The position numbers were made by a program, and so were the translations under genes. A stretch of 7,836 nt of DNA from JBNKDD01 sp050288085 (lineage in GTDB: Bacteria > Chloroflexota > Anaerolineae > Aggregatilineales > UBA3940): contig JBNKDD010000270.1 in NCBI GenBank assembly GCA_050288085.1, positions 1 through 7,836 of the forward strand, written 5' to 3'. The notes under the pieces are model-generated. The model made no database searches. It was not told the origin of the DNA and was given only the letters and a program-made list of their open reading frames with translations. Shown here piece after piece: positions 1-7,133 of the stretch (the first letter of the stretch is position 1; each line of letters opens with the position of its first letter).

Positions 1-951
1 GATATCAAAATTAACCCACATCAGGCCAAACTTACGGAGATACAATTCAGCAGTATGCAACGGTTCCGCTTTGATATCGTGCTGAGTGGCGATTTCCCAA
101 TCCTGCAAAGCGATATCGACAGCATAATAAGCCTGACTGTTCTCACACGTCCCATCTGCATCACGATTATTGCCCCGATACATGGCAATATCGCCGCCGG
201 TTGACGAGGAAAAGGTAAGCTTTCCATACCGGGTAGTGTTCCACCAGGAGGCCGGGGCCATAGCAGCTACACCAACCAGCGTCACGACTGCCGCCAGCAT
301 GATCCGGCGCTTCCAGGTCGTTGAAGCAGCCCATGCTGCCACCCAACCAACCGGCAAAAGCACTACCAGCGTCGAACGGAACATGGCAGCCGCGCCAATG
401 ATCAACCCCGAAACTATCGCCCACCCTATACTTTTATGGTGGGCCATTAACAGCAGCGTGGTTAAACCGGCAAAGGTAAAGAGTGTCGCCGCCGGGGCGA
501 TCAACAGCGTGGTATCGTAGAAAGCCGTGATCGGATACAGCACATACAACACGGCTGCCACCAATCCGCCCCGCGTGGATTCCAGCGCCAATTTCCCGCT
601 GATAAACACCAGCAGCGTGCTTAATGAACCGAGAATCATCGTCACAATTTGCACGGCTAACAGGCTGTCATTGAGCAAACCCAACCATAGTCCCAGCCAG
701 AATGAATTTCCCGGTTGGTAAAAGAAGTTTTTGGTCGGCCATTCACCTTTCAACAACAACCGGGCATTGGTGATATAGACCGCTTGATCGCCACCCCGCA
801 TTACATTGTCAAACAGCAAGGGGCGATAATCCGGCTCAGCCCGAAGGCGAACCTGGAAGATCAGAAAGCGAACAGCCAGGGCGGTTAACACCAACAGGGC
901 CAACCGCGCAATCAGTCTCCAATTGAATTTACGAGTAATCTTCGATGCCAT
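1..951 (-). CDS. GT-C type membrane glycosyltransferase (PMT_2/GT39-like), C-terminus outside the window
   Basis: This frame is open from an ATG at 951 to the left edge (317 codons, no stop), so the protein is partial. The product is a polytopic membrane protein: a short basic N-terminus, a first membrane segment at about residues 12-33, then hydrophobic segments at about 97-119, 127-147, 150-170, 175-200 and 216-236. The first loop holds GGDQAVY (53-59), with D55 in the place of the catalytic acidic residue of GT-C enzymes, and FFYQPGNSFWL (76-86), resembling the conserved loop after it. After the last visible segment, GGDIAMYRGNN (252-262) resembles a motif I associate with PMT_2 proteins. 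Family knowledge suggests transfer of a sugar from a lipid-phosphate donor on the outer membrane face; the acceptor is unknown. A stop codon lies about 35 bases upstream in frame with no other start between, so the ATG is fixed, although no clear Shine-Dalgarno site is seen. It lies 82 bases downstream of moaB. Confidence 0.85.
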   Translation of the reverse strand, partial: MASKITRKFNWRLIARLALLVLTALAVRFLIFQVRLRAEPDYRPLLFDNVMRGGDQAVYITNARLLLKGEWPTKNFFYQPGNSFWLGLWLGLLNDSLLAVQIVTMILGSLSTLLVFISGKLALESTRGGLVAAVLYVLYPITAFYDTTLLIAPAATLFTFAGLTTLLLMAHHKSIGWAIVSGLIIGAAAMFRSTLVVLLPVGWVAAWAASTTWKRRIMLAAVVTLVGVAAMAPASWWNTTRYGKLTFSSSTGGDIAMYRGNNRDADGTCENSQAYYAVDIALQDWEIATQHDIKAEPLHTAELYLRKFGLMWVNFDI

Positions 952-973
952 AGGGAAGAATGTTACCCTATGG
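948..973. repeat. 8-bp perfect inverted repeat spanning the glycosyltransferase start codon
   Basis: CCATAGGG (948-955) and CCCTATGG (966-973) are perfect inverted copies separated by 10 bases. The proximal arm contains the ATG (951-949) of the glycosyltransferase. In the mRNA this would form an 8-bp stem that hides the start codon; as DNA it could be a dyad operator. The match is directly visible; any function is inference. Confidence 0.45.
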
Positions 974-1033
974 AGTTAGTTTCGGGTAGGAAAACAGCAG
1001 GGGTAAGCAAGGAAACACAACGTTAATTTGCGG
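952..1033 (-). other. 82-base gap between moaB and the glycosyltransferase gene
   Basis: Apart from the inverted repeat at its left end, I see no convincing -35/-10 pair and no U-tracted terminator here. The glycosyltransferase gene may therefore be read through from moaB, but the gap is wider than those between the genes upstream. Confidence 0.4.
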
Positions 1034-1537
1034 TCACGCCTTTGTGTGACCACTCTCTGCATTCGGCGATCCGGTCAGCAAATCAAGGGCATGGGGTAAA
1101 ACCGGGATCAGTACATCCATGTTTTCTGAGACGGCCTTCGGGCTGCCCGGCAGATTGATAATCAACGCCTGACCACGAAGTCCGCACACCCCACGCGACA
1201 GCATCGCATGGGGTGTGATCTTTATACTTTCAGCACGCATGGCTTCAGCCAGGCCGGGGGCTTCCCGCTCGATGATATCGCGGGTAGCTTCCGGCGTGAT
1301 ATCTCGTGGGGAAAAACCCGTCCCCCCGGTGGTTAGAATCAAATTCAAATGCAGGTCGTCAACCCACCGGATCAGTTCGCTTTTGATATACTCACGCTCG
1401 TCCGGGACAATGCCGGTTTGAGCGACCTTCCAACCCAGCCGGTCCTCGATCATCGACTGGATGATCGGGCCGGATTGGTCGTCATATTTTTTGGTATAAG
1501 CCCGGTCACTGACGGTTAGAATGCCAACCTGCATCAT
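1034..1537 (-). CDS. moaB: Molybdopterin adenylyltransferase, MoaB/MogA family
   Basis: A 167-residue protein of normal family length. Enzymes of this family bind molybdopterin and adenylate it with ATP to give MPT-AMP, the substrate for metal insertion by MoeA in cytoplasmic molybdenum cofactor synthesis. Visible motifs are VGILTVSDRAY (4-14), VPDE with D46, TTGGTGFSPRDITPEAT (69-85) with D79, and NLPGSP (128-133). D46 and D79 match by spacing and context the two key aspartates of E. coli MogA (D49 and D82). The frame is open 13 codons further upstream, but that stretch is inside the preceding gene. The ATG at 1537 has GAGG seven bases upstream and lies two bases after the upstream stop, so I chose it; the ATG at 1534 is possible. 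The tight junction suggests translational coupling with the PHP-AlbA_2 gene. MogA and MoaB cannot be separated here; the symbol follows common use for stand-alone bacterial homologues. Confidence 0.93.
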   Translation of the reverse strand: MMQVGILTVSDRAYTKKYDDQSGPIIQSMIEDRLGWKVAQTGIVPDEREYIKSELIRWVDDLHLNLILTTGGTGFSPRDITPEATRDIIEREAPGLAEAMRAESIKITPHAMLSRGVCGLRGQALIINLPGSPKAVSENMDVLIPVLPHALDLLTGSPNAESGHTKA

Positions 1538-1539
1538 GA

Positions 1540-3294
1540 TCAATCCTCGTCCGTAATCCCTAGCAAATCGCGCCACGCACTGTGATGGATACTGTCCTGC
1601 ACCCCATCCTCGGTGACACCGTAGTAAATGCGAGTCTTGCCATTGCCGCGTTGGGCCAGATCGTAACGTTTCTTTCCGGCACGGGTGTAGCTCTGGATCA
1701 GCGCGACATCACCCTGCCACTTGACCTTCTTGAGATTGACGGCTTTTTCTTCCACCTGGAGAATGGCATAATGCCACAACTTCCGGGCCGATTTTCGGGT
1801 CACATTGCGTACCACATTGCCGTTTCGCAAGTCTCGTACATGATGGTAGAAGGTATCATTACGCTTCTCAGTGGCGATCACCTCAACACCGGTATGAGGT
1901 GGGCGTATCCCCTGCGGTTCGGCCTCTTCTTCATGATGCTCCGGCAGTGTGCCATCAGGAGCCGGTTCGACCGGTGCAGGCTGAACACCCCGGTGGCTGC
2001 GCAGCACCATTTGAACGATCTCATCCCGCACGGCCAGACTGGTTTCGTTGTCATCCCTCACATAGATTTTGTTGTCGTCTATGGCATAGGGAGGTTCTTC
2101 ACCCAGTGGAACCTGCACCCGGATCACCGGGACACCCTCGGTCTGGATCACGTCAACTGATGCGTTTATCGGCGGTGTAATCTTACGCTCGATCTCGCGC
2201 TTGAGCTGATCGACATCCTGGTTGATGGACTTGACTCCAACCGGTTTAACCTTGGGATCCTCCGATACCCCGACATACAGGGTTCCACCGTTGGTATTGG
2301 CAAAGCCGCAGATATCGGCAATGACATCGTATAACCGCCCGCCTCGCCTGGACATGCTCTCATGGAAAGCCTGTACGATAGACGAACCTTCCTGGCGGGC
2401 TGCCAATACATGATCATATGGGGTAGTACTTCCCCGGTAGGGACGGGTCCGGGCGAAGTCGTTGCCGCTAAACACCTCGTACATGGCATTAAAACTCAAC
2501 TCAGGCAACAAGACTTCCGTTATCCGTCCACCGACACCAAGACTTTTTCCATTCCGGTTGTCACGTTCCAGCCGGTGCGCGTCCGACCCCTGAATACACC
2601 GCATCGGGCGGGGGTATTCGGGTTTGGAGCCATCAAAGAAATTCATCGTGCTGCGGCGTCCACGCCGGTCAAGGTCGGTAACCTCCAACGCGTGGAGGTT
2701 GGAGTCCTGGGTATAAGCGATCCGGGTTTGCCCACCAAAAGTAAGGCCGCGCATCGCTACGCCATGATTGGAATTGGCATGGGCGGCAATCACAAGCCCC
2801 CCGGCCCGGCGGATGGCGGCATAAGCGGTCAATACATCCGCTGAAGCACCTACCTGAGTTTCTCCCACATCCAACACATCAGAAGGGATATTCAAATCCA
2901 GCAACAAATGTTCAAGATGCCGAACTTCGACCTCCGGCGAAAAGACCCCTAGAATATGAAAACCAAAAGTGGCAGTGAATTCAAAACCGGGTAGTACTAA
3001 TATTTTTTCATATAGGCGGCGGTACTCGTCAAGCCGGAAGCGTTCCTCAGGATTAATACGGTCCAGGTTGGCAAGCCACTCCAACCGTTCAATTTCCTCA
3101 ATCATCTCACGGTAACCTCGTACCGTGTTGTGGTCGGTAAAAGCAATAATGTCCAGACCACGTCGCTCGGCTTGCTGTAATATATCTAAATAAGTTACAT
3201 CCTGCTGTTGGTAATCGGATGAAGCCGGTGTATGCAAATGCAGGTCCATCCGGTACCAGTGCATACCTGAAGATTTACGTCCTTTTGCGCTCAC
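1540..3294 (-). CDS. PHP domain-AlbA_2 (Schlafen-type) fusion protein with an unassigned C-terminal domain
   Basis: A 584-residue soluble protein with three parts. Residues 13-290 form a PHP metal-dependent phosphoesterase domain of the TrpH-like type, with a probable full ligand set: H19 and H21 (DLHLHT), D27, H55 (FTDHN), E105 (GFEF), H113 (FHILG), H172 (AAHAN), D238 and H240 (GSDAH). A helical insert fills about 61-101. Residues 300-433 resemble AlbA_2 (divergent AAA_4): FANTNGGTLYVGV (331-343), KITPPI (371-376), PPYAIDDNKIYVRDDNETS (401-419). The usual E-F-K motif reads A-F-H (309-311). A Pro/Glu-rich linker (about 437-465) leads to a basic C-terminal domain (about 466-584) that I do not recognise. 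PHP relatives cleave phosphoester bonds in nucleic acids or nucleotides; AlbA_2 proteins are linked to nucleic-acid binding. The real substrate is unknown. The start is a GTG: an in-frame TGA lies just upstream, and AAGGAG sits 13 bases before it, somewhat far. M11 or M16 are alternatives. Confidence 0.88.
   Translation of the reverse strand: MSAKGRKSSGMHWYRMDLHLHTPASSDYQQQDVTYLDILQQAERRGLDIIAFTDHNTVRGYREMIEEIERLEWLANLDRINPEERFRLDEYRRLYEKILVLPGFEFTATFGFHILGVFSPEVEVRHLEHLLLDLNIPSDVLDVGETQVGASADVLTAYAAIRRAGGLVIAAHANSNHGVAMRGLTFGGQTRIAYTQDSNLHALEVTDLDRRGRRSTMNFFDGSKPEYPRPMRCIQGSDAHRLERDNRNGKSLGVGGRITEVLLPELSFNAMYEVFSGNDFARTRPYRGSTTPYDHVLAARQEGSSIVQAFHESMSRRGGRLYDVIADICGFANTNGGTLYVGVSEDPKVKPVGVKSINQDVDQLKREIERKITPPINASVDVIQTEGVPVIRVQVPLGEEPPYAIDDNKIYVRDDNETSLAVRDEIVQMVLRSHRGVQPAPVEPAPDGTLPEHHEEEAEPQGIRPPHTGVEVIATEKRNDTFYHHVRDLRNGNVVRNVTRKSARKLWHYAILQVEEKAVNLKKVKWQGDVALIQSYTRAGKKRYDLAQRGNGKTRIYYGVTEDGVQDSIHHSAWRDLLGITDED
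1545..1548 (-). promoter_or_regulatory. Ribosome binding site deciding the moaB start
   Basis: GAGG on the minus strand lies inside the last codons of the upstream gene, seven bases before the ATG at 1537. It supports this start over the longer open frame that begins at 1576. Confidence 0.6.
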
Positions 3295-3307
3295 AAATCA
3301 CTCTCAT

Positions 3308-3313
3308 CTCCTT
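3308..3313 (-). promoter_or_regulatory. Shine-Dalgarno site for the PHP-AlbA_2 gene
   Basis: AAGGAG on the minus strand lies 13 bases before the GTG at 3294, longer than the usual 5-9. A closer GAGAG partly fills the gap. An ATG right after the AAGGAG is in another frame. The site supports translation beginning in this area, but the exact start stays open. Confidence 0.45.
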
Positions 3314-3322
3314 TTCAAAAAT

Positions 3323-3682
3323 CTATCCCGTTCCCAACAATTGACCAATGAGATCTACCAGATCACCCGGATCAAACGGTTTAATCAAAAAGCTGTTTGC
3401 ACCGGAGGCATTCGCCTCATCTTCCCGGTTCAAACCAGAAGTCATGATCACTGGTGTGCTGGCAAACACACTATCAGCCCGGAGTTGTTTCACAAACTCA
3501 GTGCCTTCAAAATCCGACAGATGATAATCGACTAAAAATATATCAGGCCCTAATTCCTGTGCTCGCTGGAAAGCAATCTCGCCATCGGGTACGGCGAAAA
3601 CCTCAAAGCCGTCAAGTTCGAGCAAGGTTTTTAACAGATCAACCGTTGTCCGATCATCATCTACTATCATGATTTTCGCCAT
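3323..3682 (-). CDS. Stand-alone response regulator receiver protein
   Basis: A 119-residue CheY-like protein that consists only of a receiver domain. The acidic pocket is D8, D9 and D10 (IMIVDDD), the phospho-acceptor is D52 (FLVDYHL), the conserved Ser/Thr is S82 (MTSG) and the switch lysine is K101 (IKPF). All phosphorylation residues are intact and there is no output domain, so it should act by protein-protein contact or as a phosphorelay intermediate in the cytoplasm. No histidine kinase is in the window. The ATG at 3682 has AGGAG eight bases upstream. It lies 92 bases after lon and 28 bases before the PHP-AlbA_2 gene, so it probably shares a transcript with the latter. The signal that it receives cannot be read from the sequence. 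Confidence 0.95.
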   Translation of the reverse strand: MAKIMIVDDDRTTVDLLKTLLELDGFEVFAVPDGEIAFQRAQELGPDIFLVDYHLSDFEGTEFVKQLRADSVFASTPVIMTSGLNREDEANASGANSFLIKPFDPGDLVDLIGQLLGTG

Positions 3683-3745
3683 AGGTTATTCTCCTGTTCG
3701 CGTGCAGTGAAGCTGCTCATTTGTAAAAATTCCCTGTCTGAGCCG

Positions 3746-3768
3746 GTTATGCCCCCTGCCCCCATAAC
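3746..3768 (-). repeat. Hairpin just after the lon stop, with a G-rich loop
   Basis: GTTATG (3746-3751) and CATAAC (3763-3768) are inverted copies around an 11-base C/G-rich loop. In the mRNA the loop reads G4-CA-G5. The stem is only 6 bp, mostly A/U-rich, and no U-tract follows directly (the nearest is a run of five about 14 bases later). I do not call it a terminator; it could affect RNA processing between lon and the receiver gene. Confidence 0.3.
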
Positions 3769-3774
3769 AACGAG

Positions 3775-6237
3775 CTACTCCGGCGCGCACAGAGCCTCCT
3801 CCAATACCTGTTCTACATGCTCAACTAACTTAAACTGAATAGCGTCTCTCACCTCCTCCGGGATATCATCCAGATCGTTTTCATTTCGCCGGGGCAAAAT
3901 AATCGTCTGGATACCAAATCGATGGGCGGCCAATGCCTTCTCTTTGATACCGCCAACCGGCAGAACCTGCCCCCTCAATGTGATCTCGCCGGTCATGGCA
4001 ACCTCCCGGCGCACGGATCGACCGGTCAGAAGAGAGGCCAACGCCGTCGCCATCGTGATGCCAGCCGAGGGACCATCTTTGGGAACAGCCCCGGCAGGGA
4101 CATGAAGATGCAGGTCGTTTGATTCAAACCAATTCCCCTCAACGCTCAGCGCTTCTGCATGTGACCGGACATAGCTTAACGCGGCCCGTGCGCTTTCCTG
4201 CATGACATCCCCTAGCTGGCCGGTCAGGACAAAGCCCTTGTTACCGGGCATTCGGGTTGCTTCGATGAAGACTACATCGCCGCCAACCGGTGTCCACACC
4301 AGGCCGGTAGCAACACCGGGGATAGTCGTCCGCTCCTCGATTTCGGCCAGGTAATGATATCTTGGCTTACCCAGATATTCCCTGACCCGTTTCGAGGTGA
4401 TGATCACCCGTTGGTCAACGTCACCCTCCGCGATCTCGGTGACCACTTTACGGCATACCCGGCCAATTTCTCGTTCCAGATTTCGGACACCCGCCTCACG
4501 GGTATAGTCTTGAATGCTGGTCAGGAGAGCCTCACGCCGGAATGAGATTTCTTTTGCCAGCAAACCATTTTCGCGAATCTGGCGTGGGATCAGATAGCCC
4601 TTAGCAATCTCCAGCTTTTCGTTCTCCGTATAACCGGGAAGCTGCAAAATTTCCATCCGATCCCGCAGGGGGCCGGGGATTGGCTCTAACATATTGGCCG
4701 TTGTAATAAACATCACCTGAGAAAGGTCAAACGGCACATCAAGGTAATGATCGCGGAATTCAACATTCTGCTCCGGGTCAAGCACTTCTAACAGCGCCGA
4801 CGACGGATCACCCCGGAAATCCCGTCCGAGCTTATCGATCTCATCCAGCATAATGACCGGATTCTTGCTGCCTACCCGGCGCATTGCCTGAAGGATACGA
4901 CCTGGCATCGCCCCGACATAGGTCCGGCGGTGGCCGCGTATTTCAGCTTCATCCCGCACACCACCCAGGCTCATCCGCATAAACTTGCGATCCATTGCCC
5001 TTGCAATCGATGCCCCTAATGAAGTCTTACCAACCCCTGGCGGCCCGACAAAGCACAGGATCACACCCTCCCGCTCACGGCGAATGGTGTCGGTGAACTT
5101 CTTTTCTTCCAGCAGTTCAGCCCGTTCAACACGCAGTTTTCGCACCGCCAGAAATTCGAGGATACGCTCTTTGATATCTCCCAACCCGAAATGATCCTGG
5201 TCAAGGACTTTGCGGGCATGGGCAATATCGAGATTATCGTCCGTCAATACGCTCCAGGGCAGTTCGACCAACCAGGTTAGATAAGTGCGAATCACGCCGT
5301 ATTCAGCAGCCGCAGTCGGCAGCTTAGCCAATCGATCCAACTCCCGGAGCGCTTCCTTCTCGGCTTCGGGCGGCATCATGGCCTGTTCGATCTTCTGCCG
5401 GAGTTCTTCCATCTCGGCTTGCTGCTGATCGACCTCGCCTAACTCGCGTTGGATAGCCTTTAACTGCTCACGCAGATAATACTCACGTTGAACTTTTTCG
5501 ATCTCAGATTGGGCATCTGCCTGAATTTTGCGTCCGAGTTCGAGGAGTTCGATCTCCTGCCCTAACACCCCGGTCAGACGGCGCAGCTTATCCTGGACAG
5601 AATCCATTTCCAGGACAGCCTGGGCATCTGACAGCGAAACATGCGCATAGGTGGCAATGTTATAGGCAAACTGCAAGGGGTCATCTAACCCCAATACAGA
5701 ATTTACGATCTCTGGAGAAAGATAGGTTAGTAGTTCGGCCAGGGTTCGAAACTGTTCGGTGATGTTGCGCTTCAAAGCGTCAACTTCGAGCCCACCCCCA
5801 ACCGTTTCCGGCAGGGTCGTGACACGAGCCTTCAGAAAGGGATCGACAGCCGTATATTCCTCAATGCGGATTCGCGAAATACCTTGAACCAACACCCGGA
5901 TAGTACCATCCGGGGCACGGAATAAGCGGTGAAAAGCAGCTACCGTACCTACCCTGTGAATCTGATCTGGCTCAGGGGCTTCTATTTCTGGGTCGAGGCT
6001 GGCCGCCAATCCAACCAGCCGTTCATTAGTAACTACATCATCCACCAACCGGATCGAACGTGGCTGCCCGATCAGCAGTGGAACAACCGTATGAGGGTAC
6101 ACGACCAATCCGCGTAAGGGCAAAATCGGCAAATCTTCCGGTATTTGTAATTCATCACTATTTACACTGAACGGAAGAATACCCGCTTCGTCGTGTGCCT
6201 CTCCGAGTTTTTCTATGGCACGATTTATATCCATCAT
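3775..6237 (-). CDS. lon: ATP-dependent Lon protease
   Basis: An 820-residue LonA-type protease, close to the usual 780-820. It is a cytoplasmic hexamer that unfolds and degrades damaged and regulatory proteins using ATP. Order of parts: N-terminal substrate-binding domain from about 36 (LPILPLRGLVVYPHTVVPL) to about 220; a coiled-coil stretch about 228-305; an AAA+ module with Walker A GPPGVGKT (398-405), Walker B VIMLDEID (461-468) and a sensor-1 asparagine N515 (TTAN); and the protease domain with S724 in PKDGPSAG (719-726) and K767 in GGIKEK (762-767). The Ser-Lys spacing of 43 equals that of the E. coli dyad (S679, K722). All catalytic parts are intact. Two ATGs stand in tandem (6237 and 6234). 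No Shine-Dalgarno sequence is visible, and a promoter lies directly upstream. The stop is TAG. It follows the lytic transglycosylase gene by 52 bases. Confidence 0.98.
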   Translation of the reverse strand: MMDINRAIEKLGEAHDEAGILPFSVNSDELQIPEDLPILPLRGLVVYPHTVVPLLIGQPRSIRLVDDVVTNERLVGLAASLDPEIEAPEPDQIHRVGTVAAFHRLFRAPDGTIRVLVQGISRIRIEEYTAVDPFLKARVTTLPETVGGGLEVDALKRNITEQFRTLAELLTYLSPEIVNSVLGLDDPLQFAYNIATYAHVSLSDAQAVLEMDSVQDKLRRLTGVLGQEIELLELGRKIQADAQSEIEKVQREYYLREQLKAIQRELGEVDQQQAEMEELRQKIEQAMMPPEAEKEALRELDRLAKLPTAAAEYGVIRTYLTWLVELPWSVLTDDNLDIAHARKVLDQDHFGLGDIKERILEFLAVRKLRVERAELLEEKKFTDTIRREREGVILCFVGPPGVGKTSLGASIARAMDRKFMRMSLGGVRDEAEIRGHRRTYVGAMPGRILQAMRRVGSKNPVIMLDEIDKLGRDFRGDPSSALLEVLDPEQNVEFRDHYLDVPFDLSQVMFITTANMLEPIPGPLRDRMEILQLPGYTENEKLEIAKGYLIPRQIRENGLLAKEISFRREALLTSIQDYTREAGVRNLEREIGRVCRKVVTEIAEGDVDQRVIITSKRVREYLGKPRYHYLAEIEERTTIPGVATGLVWTPVGGDVVFIEATRMPGNKGFVLTGQLGDVMQESARAALSYVRSHAEALSVEGNWFESNDLHLHVPAGAVPKDGPSAGITMATALASLLTGRSVRREVAMTGEITLRGQVLPVGGIKEKALAAHRFGIQTIILPRRNENDLDDIPEEVRDAIQFKLVEHVEQVLEEALCAPE

Positions 6238-6243
6238 TAGTTG

Positions 6244-6273
6244 ATTTTACCACAGGGGTTGGGAGAATGTTAA
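6244..6273 (-). promoter_or_regulatory. Putative lon promoter, giving a possibly leaderless mRNA
   Basis: On the minus strand TTAACA (6273-6268) and TAAAAT (6249-6244) each match five of six sigma-70 consensus bases, with an 18-base spacer. The -10 box ends six bases before the first ATG of lon, so the transcription start should fall at or beside that codon. This agrees with the missing ribosome binding site. It is a pattern match only. Confidence 0.5.
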
Positions 6274-6276
6274 ACC

Positions 6277-6295
6277 GGGTAATACGAGATTACCC
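6277..6295. repeat. 7-bp inverted repeat at the transglycosylase stop, upstream of the lon promoter
   Basis: GGGTAAT (6277-6283) and ATTACCC (6289-6295) are perfect inverted copies with a 5-base loop. The dyad contains the TAA stop of the transglycosylase and ends three bases before the -35 box of the lon promoter. No U-tract follows in the transcript, so it is not a classical terminator; it might be an operator for lon or an RNA 3'-end stabiliser. Confidence 0.4.
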
Positions 6296-7066
6296 ATCAG
6301 TGTTGAGGTTGAGATATTGTTCTGCCTCAGCACATAAGGAACGGCCACCGGCAGCAACCCAGGCCAGCAGCGTTGGACTGCTATCCCATCCGGCTGAAGC
6401 CTCGCGATAGATGCCGCTCCCCCAACGATAATATCGCTGGGTTTCATTGTTCCAATTGTTGTAACTGTTTGAAATAACCGTGTGTCCGCCGTTGTAACCT
6501 GCCAGGGCCAGGCCAGCATGCCCACCTGACACCTCAAGCCCCCCTGAAAGATAGGCCATTCCCCGGAGGGCGTTGGTATCCGGGTCATAGGGGTCTTCGC
6601 CAGCGGCAAAGTGAAAAGGCATCACCTGAAATAAGCCCATCGCATTGGCACGCGATGTCGCCGACGGATTACCACAAGATTCGATCTGCATGACGGTGGC
6701 GATCAAATTGGGGTCCAGATCATATTCTGCTGCCCATTTGAGGATATCACCTCTCCAATATTGGACGGAAGGCATAAAAATGGGGGATAAGGTAAGCTCA
6801 GGGACCGGGCGTTGGCTGGGAGCACCATAAAGTATAAGAACGGGTTCTTCAGTAGCCTCTAGCTGTTCCGCTCCCGGTTCAGCATGAACACCCAGGATTG
6901 GCCTATTCAGGCCGATAATCGCCTCATTACCAGGCCGTATCATGGCTACCAATCCAAAGCCCAACACAGCCATCCCAATAAAGAAAAATATCTCTACCCA
7001 CAGTGGAATTCGGCGTGGGCGAGTTGGCTTCTTCGATTTCAGTTTGTTCTTCAACCTATTACTCAC
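6290..7066 (-). CDS. Membrane-anchored lytic transglycosylase (SLT domain)
   Basis: A 258-residue protein. A very basic N-terminus (residues 1-19) is followed by one membrane segment (about 23-43) without a clear cleavage site, so the protein is probably anchored with its C-terminal part outside. A linker of about 60 residues leads to a Slt-type lysozyme-like domain (about 100-245): the catalytic glutamate is E129 in MQIESCGNP (126-134), then ANAMGLFQVMP (140-150) and LALAGYNGG (186-194), all hallmark motifs. Such enzymes cleave the MurNAc-GlcNAc bond in peptidoglycan and leave 1,6-anhydro ends. C131 and a second cysteine near the C-terminus could form a disulfide. The start is a GTG; the frame is open for about 19 codons upstream to a TAG, with no ATG, GTG or TTG between, so GTG is the earliest start although no good Shine-Dalgarno site precedes it. 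Confidence 0.92.
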   Translation of the reverse strand: MSNRLKNKLKSKKPTRPRRIPLWVEIFFFIGMAVLGFGLVAMIRPGNEAIIGLNRPILGVHAEPGAEQLEATEEPVLILYGAPSQRPVPELTLSPIFMPSVQYWRGDILKWAAEYDLDPNLIATVMQIESCGNPSATSRANAMGLFQVMPFHFAAGEDPYDPDTNALRGMAYLSGGLEVSGGHAGLALAGYNGGHTVISNSYNNWNNETQRYYRWGSGIYREASAGWDSSPTLLAWVAAGGRSLCAEAEQYLNLNTDG

Positions 7067-7133
7067 ACTGATGAAAGATAACGAAACAACCGTTAGAAGT
7101 TTACTACAGCAGTTCCCTATTAGCTATTGATTG

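Noticed and set aside
170..520. Plus-strand open frame of 116 codons
   Set aside because: It is antisense to the glycosyltransferase, whose frame stays open with membrane segments to the window edge.
1032..1051. Hairpin GGTCAC/GTGACC around the moaB stop as a terminator
   Set aside because: The stem is only 6 bp with an 8-base loop, and no U-tract follows in the transcript.
1538..1576. Longer moaB start at 1576
   Set aside because: It would overlap the upstream gene by 37 bases and add 13 residues ahead of the family's normal N-terminus; the ATG at 1537 has a fitting GAGG site.
1582..2160. Plus-strand open frame of 192 codons
   Set aside because: It lies wholly opposite the well-supported PHP-AlbA_2 gene, shows no family motif, and has a composition expected of an antisense shadow.
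2362..2844. Plus-strand open frame of 160 codons
   Set aside because: It is antisense to the PHP domain, whose metal-binding motifs are intact in the other strand; it has no recognisable domain.
3746..3768. G-quadruplex in the loop after lon
   Set aside because: Only two G-runs are present on that strand; an intramolecular quadruplex needs four.
6247..6609. Minus-strand open frame of 120 codons
   Set aside because: It overlaps the Slt domain gene in another frame and has no motif; the transglycosylase frame carries the catalytic residues.
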